A stretch of DNA of 64,000 nucleotides. Source: Streptomyces sp. BA2 (GTDB lineage Bacteria; Actinomycetota; Actinomycetes; Streptomycetales; Streptomycetaceae). Below, in pieces: positions 29,114 to 36,872 of this stretch (its first letter is position 1; every line of letters begins with the position of its first letter). Made by a program: the position numbers and the translations under genes. The stretch is from NCBI RefSeq assembly GCF_009769735.1, contig NZ_WSRO01000002.1, positions 7,179,001-7,243,000 of the forward strand. Reading direction: 5' to 3'. The notes under the pieces were generated by a model. It was not told the origin of the DNA. It made no database searches and worked only from the letters and a program-made list of their open reading frames with translations.

Positions 29114-29683
29114 TCAGGGCCTGAGTTGAGGAGATCCCTCCGCGTCCGGGCGCCGGAAAGGGCGCCACTTCCACCAAGGTCTTCTTTGTTTCCTCCTTCC
29201 GTGCACCTCCTCGCGCAGGATGCCCAGGAGCAGATGGTCGGAATCCTCTGATTCCTTGACGCGCTCCGCGAATTCCCGCCACAGCGGGTCCATTTGGCTC
29301 ACCCGGGGATTGGTCCCCTCCTGGTTGTCCCAGTCGTGCCACGCGTCGATCCACGCCCGCATCGCCTGGAAGGCGGCCCAGTGCGCGTCGAGGACCGGAG
29401 TCGTGGCGTAGATCTCCAGCCGGGCCGCGAGGACATGGACGTCGCTCACCGCCGCACCGGTGCCGTCCGGCCAGTCTCCCGTATCCGACAACTGCTTACG
29501 CAGGGCGCCGACTCGGTGCACGGCGATCATGGCCTCTTCGTAGACGTCCATGCACCGCGACCACACGCGGTTCTCGCGCTCGCGCTTGTCCGTCGCGTGC
29601 TGGGTGAGCCAGGCGCCGGAGAAGGACGCGATGGCGCCCATGGTCATGCCGGTGATCGCCGCTTCGGCCGGATTGAGTCCCAC
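29114..29683 (-). CDS. hypothetical single-span membrane protein
   Basis: About 189 residues from GTG 29683. A hydrophobic segment near the start (ITGMTMGAIASFSGAWLTQHA) is followed by a basic cytoplasmic side and a long helical, tryptophan-rich domain (AFQAMRAWIDAWHDWDNQEG). No enzyme motif is visible. It is upstream of the pseudo-protease/TPR operon on the same strand with a 129-base gap, so it may or may not be part of that unit. The upstream start is uncertain; a longer frame exists. Confidence 0.5.
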   Translation of the reverse strand: MGLNPAEAAITGMTMGAIASFSGAWLTQHATDKRERENRVWSRCMDVYEEAMIAVHRVGALRKQLSDTGDWPDGTGAAVSDVHVLAARLEIYATTPVLDAHWAAFQAMRAWIDAWHDWDNQEGTNPRVSQMDPLWREFAERVKESEDSDHLLLGILREEVHGRRKQRRPWWKWRPFRRPDAEGSPQLRP

Positions 29684-29765
29684 CCCGCCAGCATGAGGGG
29701 TCGGCCCCGGCGGCGCGGCGCGGTTGCGGCCGGATCTTCTGCTGGGGGTAGGCCCGCACGGCACC

Positions 29766-29790
29766 CTTGTTATACGTTCCGTCCAACAAG
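29766..29790. promoter_or_regulatory. inverted repeat in a divergent promoter
   Basis: CTTGTT and AACAAG flank a 13-base spacer containing ATACGTTCC. The repeat is in the gap between the membrane protein and the dienelactone hydrolase genes and could be an operator or overlap a -10 element (TATACG). No adjacent TetR/MarR gene. Confidence 0.3.
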
Positions 29791-29857
29791 CCTCGGCCGC
29801 GAGATCCTTTACGCGTCAACTCCGGTCGGCGGAAGTCGAGTCGGAGGACGATGAGCA

Positions 29858-30700
29858 GTGGCCGACCATGACCTGACGGGCTTCACGCGGAGCCGGTTCA
29901 CGCACGAGGGCACCACCCGCAAGGTCCTGCGGCGCGGGGAAGGCCCCGCCGTCATCGTGATCGCGGAGATACCGGGCATCACGCCCAAGGTCCTCGCGTT
30001 CGCCGAGAAAGTGGCCGCCATCGGATGCACCGCTGTGCTCCCCGTCCTCTTCGGGACCCCGGGCCGGGACGCCCATCCCCGGGCCCACGGCTCGCTGAAG
30101 TCCGGTCTCTACACGGCGTCGTCCATGCTGAAGGTGTGCGTGAGCCGGGAGTTCACCCTGCTCGCCACCGGCCGCAGCTCGCGCGTCGTGACCTGGCTGC
30201 GCGCCCTGGCCGCGCACGAGCACAAGCGCTGCGGCGGCCCCGGCGTGGGGGCCGTCGGCATGTGCCTCACCGGTGGCTTCGCCCTGGCGATGGCCACGGA
30301 CGACCGGCTGCTCGCCCCCGTCCTCTCCCAGCCCTCGCTCCCGCTGGCCGTCAACGCCCGCCGTGCGGGCACCATCGACATCTCGGACGAGGAACTCGCC
30401 GTCGTCAAGGGCCGCTGCGAGCGGGACGGGCTGCGGGTCCTCGGGACGCGGTTCAGCGGCGACCGGCTGGTCCCCGGCGACCGGTTCGCCTTCCTGCGCC
30501 ACCGGCTCGGCGACGCCTTCACCGCCGTCGAACTCGACGACAGCGACGCGAGCCCCGAGGGCGTTCTGCCGCCGCACTCCGTCCTGACCGAGCACCTCAT
30601 CGACGAACCGGGTCAGCCGACGAGGGCCGCGCTCGACGAGGTCCTCGACCTCTTCCGTACGCGGCTGCTTCAGGAGACCGGCGGCTCGGCGGCCCCATAG
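29858..30700 (+). CDS. dienelactone-hydrolase-family protein
   Basis: A 280-residue alpha/beta hydrolase. The nucleophile motif GMCLTGG places Cys136 at the elbow, as in dienelactone hydrolases (GxCxGG) rather than serine esterases. The N-terminus PAVIVIAEIPGITPKVLAFAEKVAAIGC has the family oxyanion region. The start GTG 29858 has GGAGGAC upstream. Its last 31 bases overlap the convergent AraC gene. It may open a lactone or ester made by the Baeyer-Villiger enzyme nearby. Confidence 0.88.
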   Translation: MADHDLTGFTRSRFTHEGTTRKVLRRGEGPAVIVIAEIPGITPKVLAFAEKVAAIGCTAVLPVLFGTPGRDAHPRAHGSLKSGLYTASSMLKVCVSREFTLLATGRSSRVVTWLRALAAHEHKRCGGPGVGAVGMCLTGGFALAMATDDRLLAPVLSQPSLPLAVNARRAGTIDISDEELAVVKGRCERDGLRVLGTRFSGDRLVPGDRFAFLRHRLGDAFTAVELDDSDASPEGVLPPHSVLTEHLIDEPGQPTRAALDEVLDLFRTRLLQETGGSAAP

Positions 30701-31695
30701 CCGCGCGCCCGTACCGCTCGGGGCGTCGCCCCCCACCAGCGCCGGCAGCAGCGGTTCAGGGCCGACTGCTCGGAGAGGCCGAGAAGCAGGGCGACCTGGC
30801 CAAGCGGGAGGTCGGTGCCGGTGAGATAGCGCCGTGCCGCCCCGCGCCGTTCCTCGTCGACGACCTCGGCGAACGTCGTGCCCGCGGCGCGCAACCGGCG
30901 CTGCAGGGTCCGCGGATGGACGTTCAGGAGGTGCGCCACGGTCCCGATCCCGGGCGGCGATGTGCCGAGCGAACGCCCGACGACGGCGCGCACACCGGTG
31001 ACGATGTCCGAACGCTCGCTGGGCAGTTGCTCGTCGAGGTAGGCAAGCGCCAGGCGGCGCAGATGCGCGTTGCCGCCATCGAGCGGCCGGTCGGCCAGGC
31101 TGAGCGGGACCCGCAGCAGCGCCGCCGGGCGGTCCGCCTTCACCGGTACGCCGAAGAAGTCCTCGTACACCGAGAGCGGGGACAGGAGCGGATGCGGCAG
31201 CTCGACCGAGCCGAGGCCGTACGGACCGACCAGGTAGACGATGGCCCGGTGCATGAACCCCAGGGAGAGGTCGATGCCCTGCGGCGGTGCCTCGACCCCC
31301 TCGCGCACGCCGTAGCGCAGGGCGGCCACCCCGGGAGTGCCGTACGGGTCGGGCTCCAGGCTCAGACTCAGCGAGCGCGCGTGGACGAACAGATAGCGCG
31401 TCGTGCACTCCAGGGCGTCCCCGAGGGTGTCGGAGTTCTGGATGGCGAGAGCGAGAGCGCCGAGCATGCCCAAGTCCTGCCGGGCCGCGATGCGCAGGCC
31501 GAGATCAGGACAGCCAAGATCCTCGGCGGCCAGCTCCAGTACCGTGGCCATCGCCTCCTCGGGCACCAGGAGGTCGTCCCCGTCGAGCGCGCCCGTGGGA
31601 ACGCCGGCCTGCCGCGCGTACGCCTCGGCGTCGCCGCCGAGCTCCGCCACCGTGGCGCGGAAACCACGCAGCCCCGCAGATCTGATCACGGACAT
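30670..31695 (-). CDS. AraC-family regulator (OruR/ArgR type)
   Basis: A 341-residue regulator. The N-terminal two thirds are an Arabinose_bd-type domain (AGVPTGALDGDDLLVPEEAM, LAIQNSDTLGDALECTTRYLFVHA). The C-terminal region carries the helix-turn-helix pair (VAHLLNVHPRTLQRRLRAAGTTF, then LGQVALLLGLSEQSALNRCCRRWWG). It lies back-to-back with the Baeyer-Villiger gene (69 bases between starts) and tail-to-tail with the hydrolase. It is the obvious local controller. ATG 31695 is used; an upstream TTG extension lacks support. Confidence 0.88.
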   Translation of the reverse strand: MSVIRSAGLRGFRATVAELGGDAEAYARQAGVPTGALDGDDLLVPEEAMATVLELAAEDLGCPDLGLRIAARQDLGMLGALALAIQNSDTLGDALECTTRYLFVHARSLSLSLEPDPYGTPGVAALRYGVREGVEAPPQGIDLSLGFMHRAIVYLVGPYGLGSVELPHPLLSPLSVYEDFFGVPVKADRPAALLRVPLSLADRPLDGGNAHLRRLALAYLDEQLPSERSDIVTGVRAVVGRSLGTSPPGIGTVAHLLNVHPRTLQRRLRAAGTTFAEVVDEERRGAARRYLTGTDLPLGQVALLLGLSEQSALNRCCRRWWGATPRAVRARGYGAAEPPVS

Positions 31696-31764
31696 GTCGT
31701 CCAGGGTCAAAGATCTGTCGTCCCAGGTCAATTCCTGCCGGGTGTGCTTCCGGACACTGAAGGA

Positions 31765-33366
31765 ATGACGTACTCCGCAGACTCAAGGACCGAAGGCCCG
31801 GAAGGCGCCGCCGACGCCCCGGCCGAGCACATCGACGTCGTGATCGTGGGCGCCGGGCTCTCCGGCGTCGGCGCCGCCTACCGGCTGCAGACCGAGTGCC
31901 CCGAGCGTTCGTACGCGATCATCGAGGCGAGGCAGTCCATGGGCGGGACGTGGGACCTGTTCCGCTACCCGGGTGTGCGCTCGGACTCCGACATGTTCAC
32001 CCTCGGCTACGCCTTCAAGCCCTGGCGCGACTCGAAGGTGCTCGCCGACGGCCGGTCCATCCTGAGCTACATCAAGGAGACGGCGGCGGAGTTCGGCATC
32101 GACCACCGGATCCGCTACGGGACCAAGGTCGTCGGCGCCGACTGGTCCACCGTCACGGCGCGCTGGACGGTGACCCTTGAGCGCACCGCCGAGGACGGCA
32201 GCCGCACCCTGACCACCGTCACCTGCGACTTCCTGTACTCCTGCGCGGGCTACTACAACTACGACCAGGGCCACGCCCCCGAGTTCGCGGGCGCCGACTC
32301 CTTCACCGGCACGGTCGTGCACCCCCAGTTCTGGCCCGAGGACCTGGACCACGCGGGCAAGCGCGTGGTCGTCATCGGCAGCGGAGCCACCGCCGTCACG
32401 CTGGTGCCCGCGATGGCACAGAGCGCCGCGCACGTCACCATGCTGCAGCGCAGCCCGACCTGGATCGGCTCGCTGCCCTCGCGCGACAGGCTGGCCGACG
32501 GCATCCGCGCCGTACTGCCCCCGCGCGTCGCCCACCGGGTCGTGCGGACGAAGAACATCCTCTTCACCATCGGCCTCTACCAGTTCTGCCGCCGCAGCCC
32601 GAAGGCGGCACGGCGGCTGCTCACCGGCCTGAACAAGCGCATCGTCAAGGACGACCAACTGGTCGCCGACCACCTCACGCCGTCCTACGATCCCTGGGAC
32701 CAGCGGCTGTGCGCGGTGCCCGACGCCGACCTGTTCGAGGCACTGAAGACGGGCGATGCCGAGATCGTCACCGACCACATCGACCGCTTCGTCCCCGAGG
32801 GCATCCGGCTCAAGTCCGGCCGCGTCCTGGAGGCCGACGTGGTCGTGACCGCCACCGGACTCCAACTCCTCGCCTTCGGCGGCATCACCCCGCGCGTCGA
32901 CGGCCAACAGGTGCGACTGAACAAGCAGTTCGTGTGGCGCGGCGCGATGATGACCGGCGTACCGAACTTCGCCGTGTGCATCGGCTACACCAACGCCTCC
33001 TGGACGCTGCGCGCCGACCTCACATCCCGCCTCGTGTGCAAGGTGCTCAACCACATGCGCGAGAACGACTACGCGGCGGTGGAGCCGAGGCCGATGACCA
33101 CCCTCGACGAACGCCCGCTGCTCGACCTCGCCTCCGGATACGTCCAGCGCTCCATCGACGCCTTCCCCCGGCAGGGCGACCGAGGCCCCTGGAAAGTCCG
33201 GCAGAACTACGTGCTCGACGCCGCGTCGACGATGCGGACCAACTTGCGCAAGACGCTCGCGCCCACGCCGCTGTCCGCCGTGCGCAGGGCCCGCGCGGCG
33301 GCGGCCGGGCAACCTGTGGGCGCCGGGCGGGAAGCAGCACGCGAAAAGAGTTGGCGCTCCGCCTGA
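31765..33366 (+). CDS. Baeyer-Villiger flavin monooxygenase
   Basis: A 533-residue NADPH-dependent FAD monooxygenase. The first Rossmann motif is DVVIVGAGLSGVGAAY. The type I Baeyer-Villiger fingerprint FxGxxxHxxxW is visible as FTGTVVHPQFWPE, and the NADPH site as VVVIGSGATAVTLVPAM. Length and GGTWDLFRYPGVRSDSDM near the start resemble EthA-like enzymes. It would turn ketones into esters or lactones. Start ATG 31765 has GAAGGA immediately before it. Divergent AraC regulator. Confidence 0.92.
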   Translation: MTYSADSRTEGPEGAADAPAEHIDVVIVGAGLSGVGAAYRLQTECPERSYAIIEARQSMGGTWDLFRYPGVRSDSDMFTLGYAFKPWRDSKVLADGRSILSYIKETAAEFGIDHRIRYGTKVVGADWSTVTARWTVTLERTAEDGSRTLTTVTCDFLYSCAGYYNYDQGHAPEFAGADSFTGTVVHPQFWPEDLDHAGKRVVVIGSGATAVTLVPAMAQSAAHVTMLQRSPTWIGSLPSRDRLADGIRAVLPPRVAHRVVRTKNILFTIGLYQFCRRSPKAARRLLTGLNKRIVKDDQLVADHLTPSYDPWDQRLCAVPDADLFEALKTGDAEIVTDHIDRFVPEGIRLKSGRVLEADVVVTATGLQLLAFGGITPRVDGQQVRLNKQFVWRGAMMTGVPNFAVCIGYTNASWTLRADLTSRLVCKVLNHMRENDYAAVEPRPMTTLDERPLLDLASGYVQRSIDAFPRQGDRGPWKVRQNYVLDAASTMRTNLRKTLAPTPLSAVRRARAAAAGQPVGAGREAAREKSWRSA

Positions 33367-33449
33367 GCCCGAAGCTAGGGTTCCTTCTGTTCGTCCGGCA
33401 GCCGGTTGGCTGCCGGTGCCGGTTGAGTGTGTTCCAGGAGGTGTGACCG

Positions 33450-33521
33450 ATGGCTGTCGTTGAGATGGGCGCTGCCCGCATCGAGAAGTCCGTTCATTCC
33501 ACCTCCGTGGCCACCGGCTGA
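33450..33521 (+). CDS. candidate 23-residue peptide upstream of rsgA
   Basis: An ORF of 23 codons starting at ATG 33450 with a strong ribosome binding site (CAGGAGGTG), encoding a peptide beginning MAVVEMGAARIEKS and ending SVATG at TGA 33519-33521. It stops 64 bases before the rsgA start, which itself has a weaker site and a TTG codon. It could be a leader or a small protein. I recognise no family. Confidence 0.4.
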   Translation: MAVVEMGAARIEKSVHSTSVATG

Positions 33522-33585
33522 CCTTCCTCTCTTCCGCGCGCCAGTGTGCGCGTGCGCCGGGGCCACCCTTGTGAAGGGTCACCCC

Positions 33586-34716
33586 TTGTCTTCCTCTGCG
33601 ACTCCGCAGGCTTCTTCTCCGCAGTCCTCTTCTCCGTCCTCGCACCCTCTTACGCCCTACGGCTGGGACGAGAACTGGGAAGCCGAGTTCACCCCGTACG
33701 CGGCGCAGGGCCTGCTGCCCGGCCGTGTCCTGCGCGTCGACCGCGGCCAGTGCGACCTCGCCACCCCCGCCGGCACGGTCCGTGCCGACACCGAGTTCGT
33801 CGTGCCCCGCGACCCGATGAAGGTCGTGTGCACGGGGGACTGGGCCGCCGTCGACCCTGACGGCAGCGATCCGCGCTATGTCCGTACGCTGCTGCCGCGC
33901 CGCACGGCCTTCGTGCGCTCCACTTCCTCGAAGCGGTCCGAGGGGCAGATCCTCGCGGCCAACGTCGACCACGCGATCATCGCGGTCTCGCTCGCCGTCG
34001 AGCTCGACCTCGGCCGGATCGAACGGTTCCTCGCCCTGGCCTGGGAGTCCGGGGCCCAGCCGCTGGTGGTCCTCACCAAGGCCGACCTGGTCCCGGACGC
34101 CACGGGCCTGTCCTACCTTGTCGAGGACGTCGAGACGTCGTCCCCCGGCGTCCAGGTGCTCCCGGTCAGCGCCACGACCGGGGAAGGCGTCGACATCCTG
34201 TGCGCCGTCGTCGCCGGGGGCACGTCCGTCCTGCTCGGCCAGTCCGGAGCGGGCAAGTCGACGCTGGCCAACGCGCTGGTCGGCGAGGACGTCATGCACG
34301 TCAACGCCGCCCGCGACGTGGACGGCAAGGGCCGCCACACCACGACGACCCGCAACCTCCTCGTGCTCCCCGCCGGTGGCGTCCTCATCGATACGCCGGG
34401 ACTGCGGGGTGTCGGCCTCTTCGACGCGGGGACGGGCGTCGGCCAGGTCTTCTCCGAGATCGAGGAGCTGGCGGCCGACTGCCGCTTCCACGACTGCGCC
34501 CACACCGCCGAGCCCGGCTGTGCGGTACTCGCGGCCGTGGAGGACGGCACGCTCCCGGACCGCCGTCTCGCCAGCTACCGCAAGCTGATCCGCGAGAACC
34601 AGCGCATCGTCGCCAAGACGGACGCGAAGCTCCGGGCGGACATGCGCCGCATGTGGAAACTGCGGGGCGCGGAGGGCAAGGCGGCGATGGAGGCGAAGCG
34701 GGGGCGCGTCCGCTAA
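33586..34716 (+). CDS. rsgA: ribosome small subunit GTPase RsgA
   Basis: A 376-residue circularly permuted GTPase that helps mature the 30S ribosomal subunit. The OB-fold is followed by TKAD (G4), GQSGAGKST (G1), DTPG (G3) and the zinc knuckle CRFHDCAHTAEPGC. The start TTG 33586 has AAGGG seven bases upstream; GTG 33571 is the other candidate but has no binding site. The extra serine-rich N-terminus is typical of actinobacterial homologues. The stop codon is duplicated together with its flanks (see repeat). Confidence 0.94.
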   Translation: MSSSATPQASSPQSSSPSSHPLTPYGWDENWEAEFTPYAAQGLLPGRVLRVDRGQCDLATPAGTVRADTEFVVPRDPMKVVCTGDWAAVDPDGSDPRYVRTLLPRRTAFVRSTSSKRSEGQILAANVDHAIIAVSLAVELDLGRIERFLALAWESGAQPLVVLTKADLVPDATGLSYLVEDVETSSPGVQVLPVSATTGEGVDILCAVVAGGTSVLLGQSGAGKSTLANALVGEDVMHVNAARDVDGKGRHTTTTRNLLVLPAGGVLIDTPGLRGVGLFDAGTGVGQVFSEIEELAADCRFHDCAHTAEPGCAVLAAVEDGTLPDRRLASYRKLIRENQRIVAKTDAKLRADMRRMWKLRGAEGKAAMEAKRGRVR

Positions 34717-34737
34717 GGGGAGCGTCCGCTAAGGGGG
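34706..34737. repeat. 16-bp tandem duplication over the rsgA stop codon
   Basis: GCGTCCGCTAAGGGG(A/G) occurs twice in direct succession, at 34706-34721 and 34722-34737. The first copy contains the real stop (TAA). Because the unit is not a multiple of three, the second TAA is out of frame with rsgA. Confidence 0.92.
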
Positions 34738-34741
34738 AGCG

Positions 34742-34780
34742 GCGCGGTGCGGGGACGCTTCGGGCGCCCTCGCACCGCGC
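34742..34780 (+). terminator. rsgA terminator hairpin
   Basis: GCGCGGTGCG at 34742-34751 and CGCACCGCGC at 34771-34780 form a perfect ten-base stem with a 19-base loop, 25 bases after the rsgA stop. No T-run. Confidence 0.7.
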
Positions 34781-34919
34781 CGCGCATCCCGCGAGTACTC
34801 CTGAGCCGGAGCAGCTGCGGTGAACTTCGTGCCCGCGCTCCGGGCGGCGCTCTGCCGCCCCCAACGCGGTGTCCGAATTCCGCGAGCCGAAGTGCGCTCG
34901 ACGTCGCACACTGGAAGAC

Positions 34920-36275
34920 GTGATCGATGAAGAGACCAGGTACGAGGCGGTTCGCAGCCGCGACGCCCGCTTCGACGGGGAGTTCTTCTTCGCCGTCGAG
35001 ACCACCGGCATCTACTGCCGGCCCAGCTGCCCCGCCGTCACCCCGAAGCGCCAGAACGTCCGCTACTACACCACCGCGGCCGCAGCCCAGGGCTCCGGAT
35101 TCCGGGCCTGCCGACGCTGCCGCCCGGACGCCGTGCCGGGGTCCGCGGAGTGGAACGTACGCGCGGACGTCGTAGGGCGCGCCATGCGCATGATCGGTGA
35201 CGGTGTCGTCGACCGCGAGGGCGTCTCCGGTCTCGCCGTGCGGCTCGGCTACAGCTCCCGGCAGGTCCAGCGGCAGCTCACCGCCGAGCTGGGTGCCGGA
35301 CCGGTCGCCCTCGCGCGGGCCCAACGGGCGCACACCGCACGGGTGTTGCTGCAGACCACGGGCCTGCCGATCACGGAGATCGCGTTCGCCTCGGGGTTTG
35401 CCAGCGTGCGCCAGTTCAACGACACGATCCGGGCGGTGTACGCCATGACGCCCACCGCGCTGCGGGCCGCCGCGCCGCGTGGCGGGGGCGCGGGGCGGGC
35501 GACCCCGGCCGCCGGAGTTCCGCTGCGGCTCGCCTACCGGGGCCCCTACCAGGCCGGTGCCGTCTTCGACCTGCTCTCCGAGGAGGCCGTCGCCGGGGTC
35601 GAGCAGGTCAGCGGGGAGCGGGGTGGGCGGACGTACCGGCGTACGTTGCGGCTGCCGTACGGCACGGGGATCGTGGCCGTCGAGGAGAGCGACCACGGGG
35701 TCGGTGGGTGGCTGGACGCCAGGCTGCACCTGACGGACCTCCGTGACCTCACGACCGCCGTGCAGCGGTTGCGCCGCCTCTTCGACCTCGACGCGGATCC
35801 GTACGCCGTGGACGAGCGGCTCGGCGCGGACGCGCGGCTGGCTCCGCTCGTCGCTGCCGCCCCCGGCCTGCGGTCGCCCGGGGCCGCGGATCCCGAGGAG
35901 TTCGCGGTGCGGGCGCTTGTGGGGTGCGGGGCGGCTGCGGTGCTGGTGGAGCGGTACGGGAAGGCGCTGGATGCGCCGTGCGGGGCGCTGACTCATGTGT
36001 TCCCGGAGCCGGGAGCGCTTGCCGGGGAGCCGGGGGTCTTGGGGGAGCTGGCTGCTGCGCTGGCTGATGGGCGGGTGCGGCTTGATGCGGGGGCGGATCG
36101 GGAGGATGCGGAGGCGGGGCTTTTGGCTTTGGCGGGGGTGGATGCGGGGGCCGTGGCGGTTATCCGGATGAGGGCTTTGGGGGACCCGGATGTGGGGTTG
36201 CCGGGTGAGTCGGTGCCGGACGGGTGGCGGCCGTGGCGGTCGTACGGGGTGCGGCATCTGCTGACGGCGGGTTAA
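34920..36275 (+). CDS. Ada-AlkA fusion DNA-repair protein with a degenerate glycosylase end
   Basis: 451 residues. Order: Ada zinc/methyl-acceptor domain (TGIYCRPSC and ACRRCRPD supply the cysteines), AraC-type helix-turn-helix (LAVRLGYSSRQVQRQLTAELG), and an AlkA N-terminal domain. It would repair alkylated DNA and activate its own regulon. The helix-hairpin-helix part reads LLALAGVDAGAVAVIRMRALGDPD and then passes quickly to GWRPWRSYGVRHL. The normal GIGPWTA hairpin is altered, and the stretch holding the catalytic Asp appears deleted. The start GTG 34920 has GGAAG three bases upstream; an in-frame GTG 34869 is less likely. Codon choice drifts to G/T-rich near the end. Confidence 0.85.
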   Translation: MIDEETRYEAVRSRDARFDGEFFFAVETTGIYCRPSCPAVTPKRQNVRYYTTAAAAQGSGFRACRRCRPDAVPGSAEWNVRADVVGRAMRMIGDGVVDREGVSGLAVRLGYSSRQVQRQLTAELGAGPVALARAQRAHTARVLLQTTGLPITEIAFASGFASVRQFNDTIRAVYAMTPTALRAAAPRGGGAGRATPAAGVPLRLAYRGPYQAGAVFDLLSEEAVAGVEQVSGERGGRTYRRTLRLPYGTGIVAVEESDHGVGGWLDARLHLTDLRDLTTAVQRLRRLFDLDADPYAVDERLGADARLAPLVAAAPGLRSPGAADPEEFAVRALVGCGAAAVLVERYGKALDAPCGALTHVFPEPGALAGEPGVLGELAAALADGRVRLDAGADREDAEAGLLALAGVDAGAVAVIRMRALGDPDVGLPGESVPDGWRPWRSYGVRHLLTAG

Positions 36276-36283
36276 GGGATCTT

Positions 36284-36490
36284 TCCCCAACCCCGCCCCT
36301 TCCCGGCTGTATCTATTGGCGGCTCCGCCGCGCAGGGGGCTCCGCCCCCAGACCCCCGCTCCTCAAACGCCGGAGGGGCTGAAACTACTCAGCCCGTCCG
36401 GCGTTTGAGGACGAACTCGGCGGAGCCGGTGACGACGGTCACCAAGGCCCTCGCGCCGAGCGAGTTTTCGGGAAGGGGCGGGGTTGGGGA
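36284..36490. repeat. palindromic intergenic element, copy 2
   Basis: A 207-base copy of the element at 12932. The same 22-base ends are present, as is the inner CTCAAACGCCGGA/TCCGGCGTTTGAG hairpin. This copy has about 40 bases of extra sequence in the right arm. It fills the gap between convergent ada-alkA and the FMN-binding gene. Confidence 0.9.
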
Positions 36491-36494
36491 GAAT

Positions 36495-36863
36495 TTACTG
36501 CTCAAGCCCCCAGCTATGGATCCGCCGAGGATGGATCCGAATCAGCTCCTCGCTGAAGTGAGGCCCCAACTCATGCGGCCCCGTGAGGAGTTCCGCATCC
36601 CCGCGAATGTCGACCCCCCGCACCTTCCACGGCCGCTCACTCACAATGTCGTCGACGACCAACGACACCTTCGGATTCTGCTGGAGGTTCCGCCACTTCT
36701 TGGTGGTGCCCAGCGCGTACCCCCCGATAAGGATCGTCCCGTCGTCCTGCGGGAAGAACCCGACAGGATTCGCCTGCGGCTGCCCCGTCGCGTCGACGCT
36801 GGCCATCCGGCCCAGACGCTGGGACTTGAGGTACGCCCGCTCGGCCTCGCTGAATTCGGTCAT
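36495..36863 (-). CDS. PPOX-class F420/FMN-dependent oxidoreductase
   Basis: A 122-residue single split-barrel domain (RLGRMASVDATGQPQANPVGFF, then GTTKKWRNLQQNPKVSLVVDD and IRGDAELL). The KKWRN/PKVSLVVDD segment is typical of the F420-dependent PPOX class found in actinobacteria. Starts at ATG 36863, nine bases from the end of the GH95-like gene on the same strand. No substrate can be proposed. Confidence 0.85.
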   Translation of the reverse strand: MTEFSEAERAYLKSQRLGRMASVDATGQPQANPVGFFPQDDGTILIGGYALGTTKKWRNLQQNPKVSLVVDDIVSERPWKVRGVDIRGDAELLTGPHELGPHFSEELIRIHPRRIHSWGLEQ

Positions 36864-36872
36864 GGCGCGAGC

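Noticed and set aside
30025..31764. Long plus-strand extension upstream of the Baeyer-Villiger gene
   Set aside because: It runs through the hydrolase and antisense to the AraC gene; the true start is ATG 31765 beside the Rossmann motif.
31783..34503. A 906-codon minus-strand frame opposite the monooxygenase and rsgA
   Set aside because: Both plus-strand genes show clear protein motifs; the opposite frame has none.
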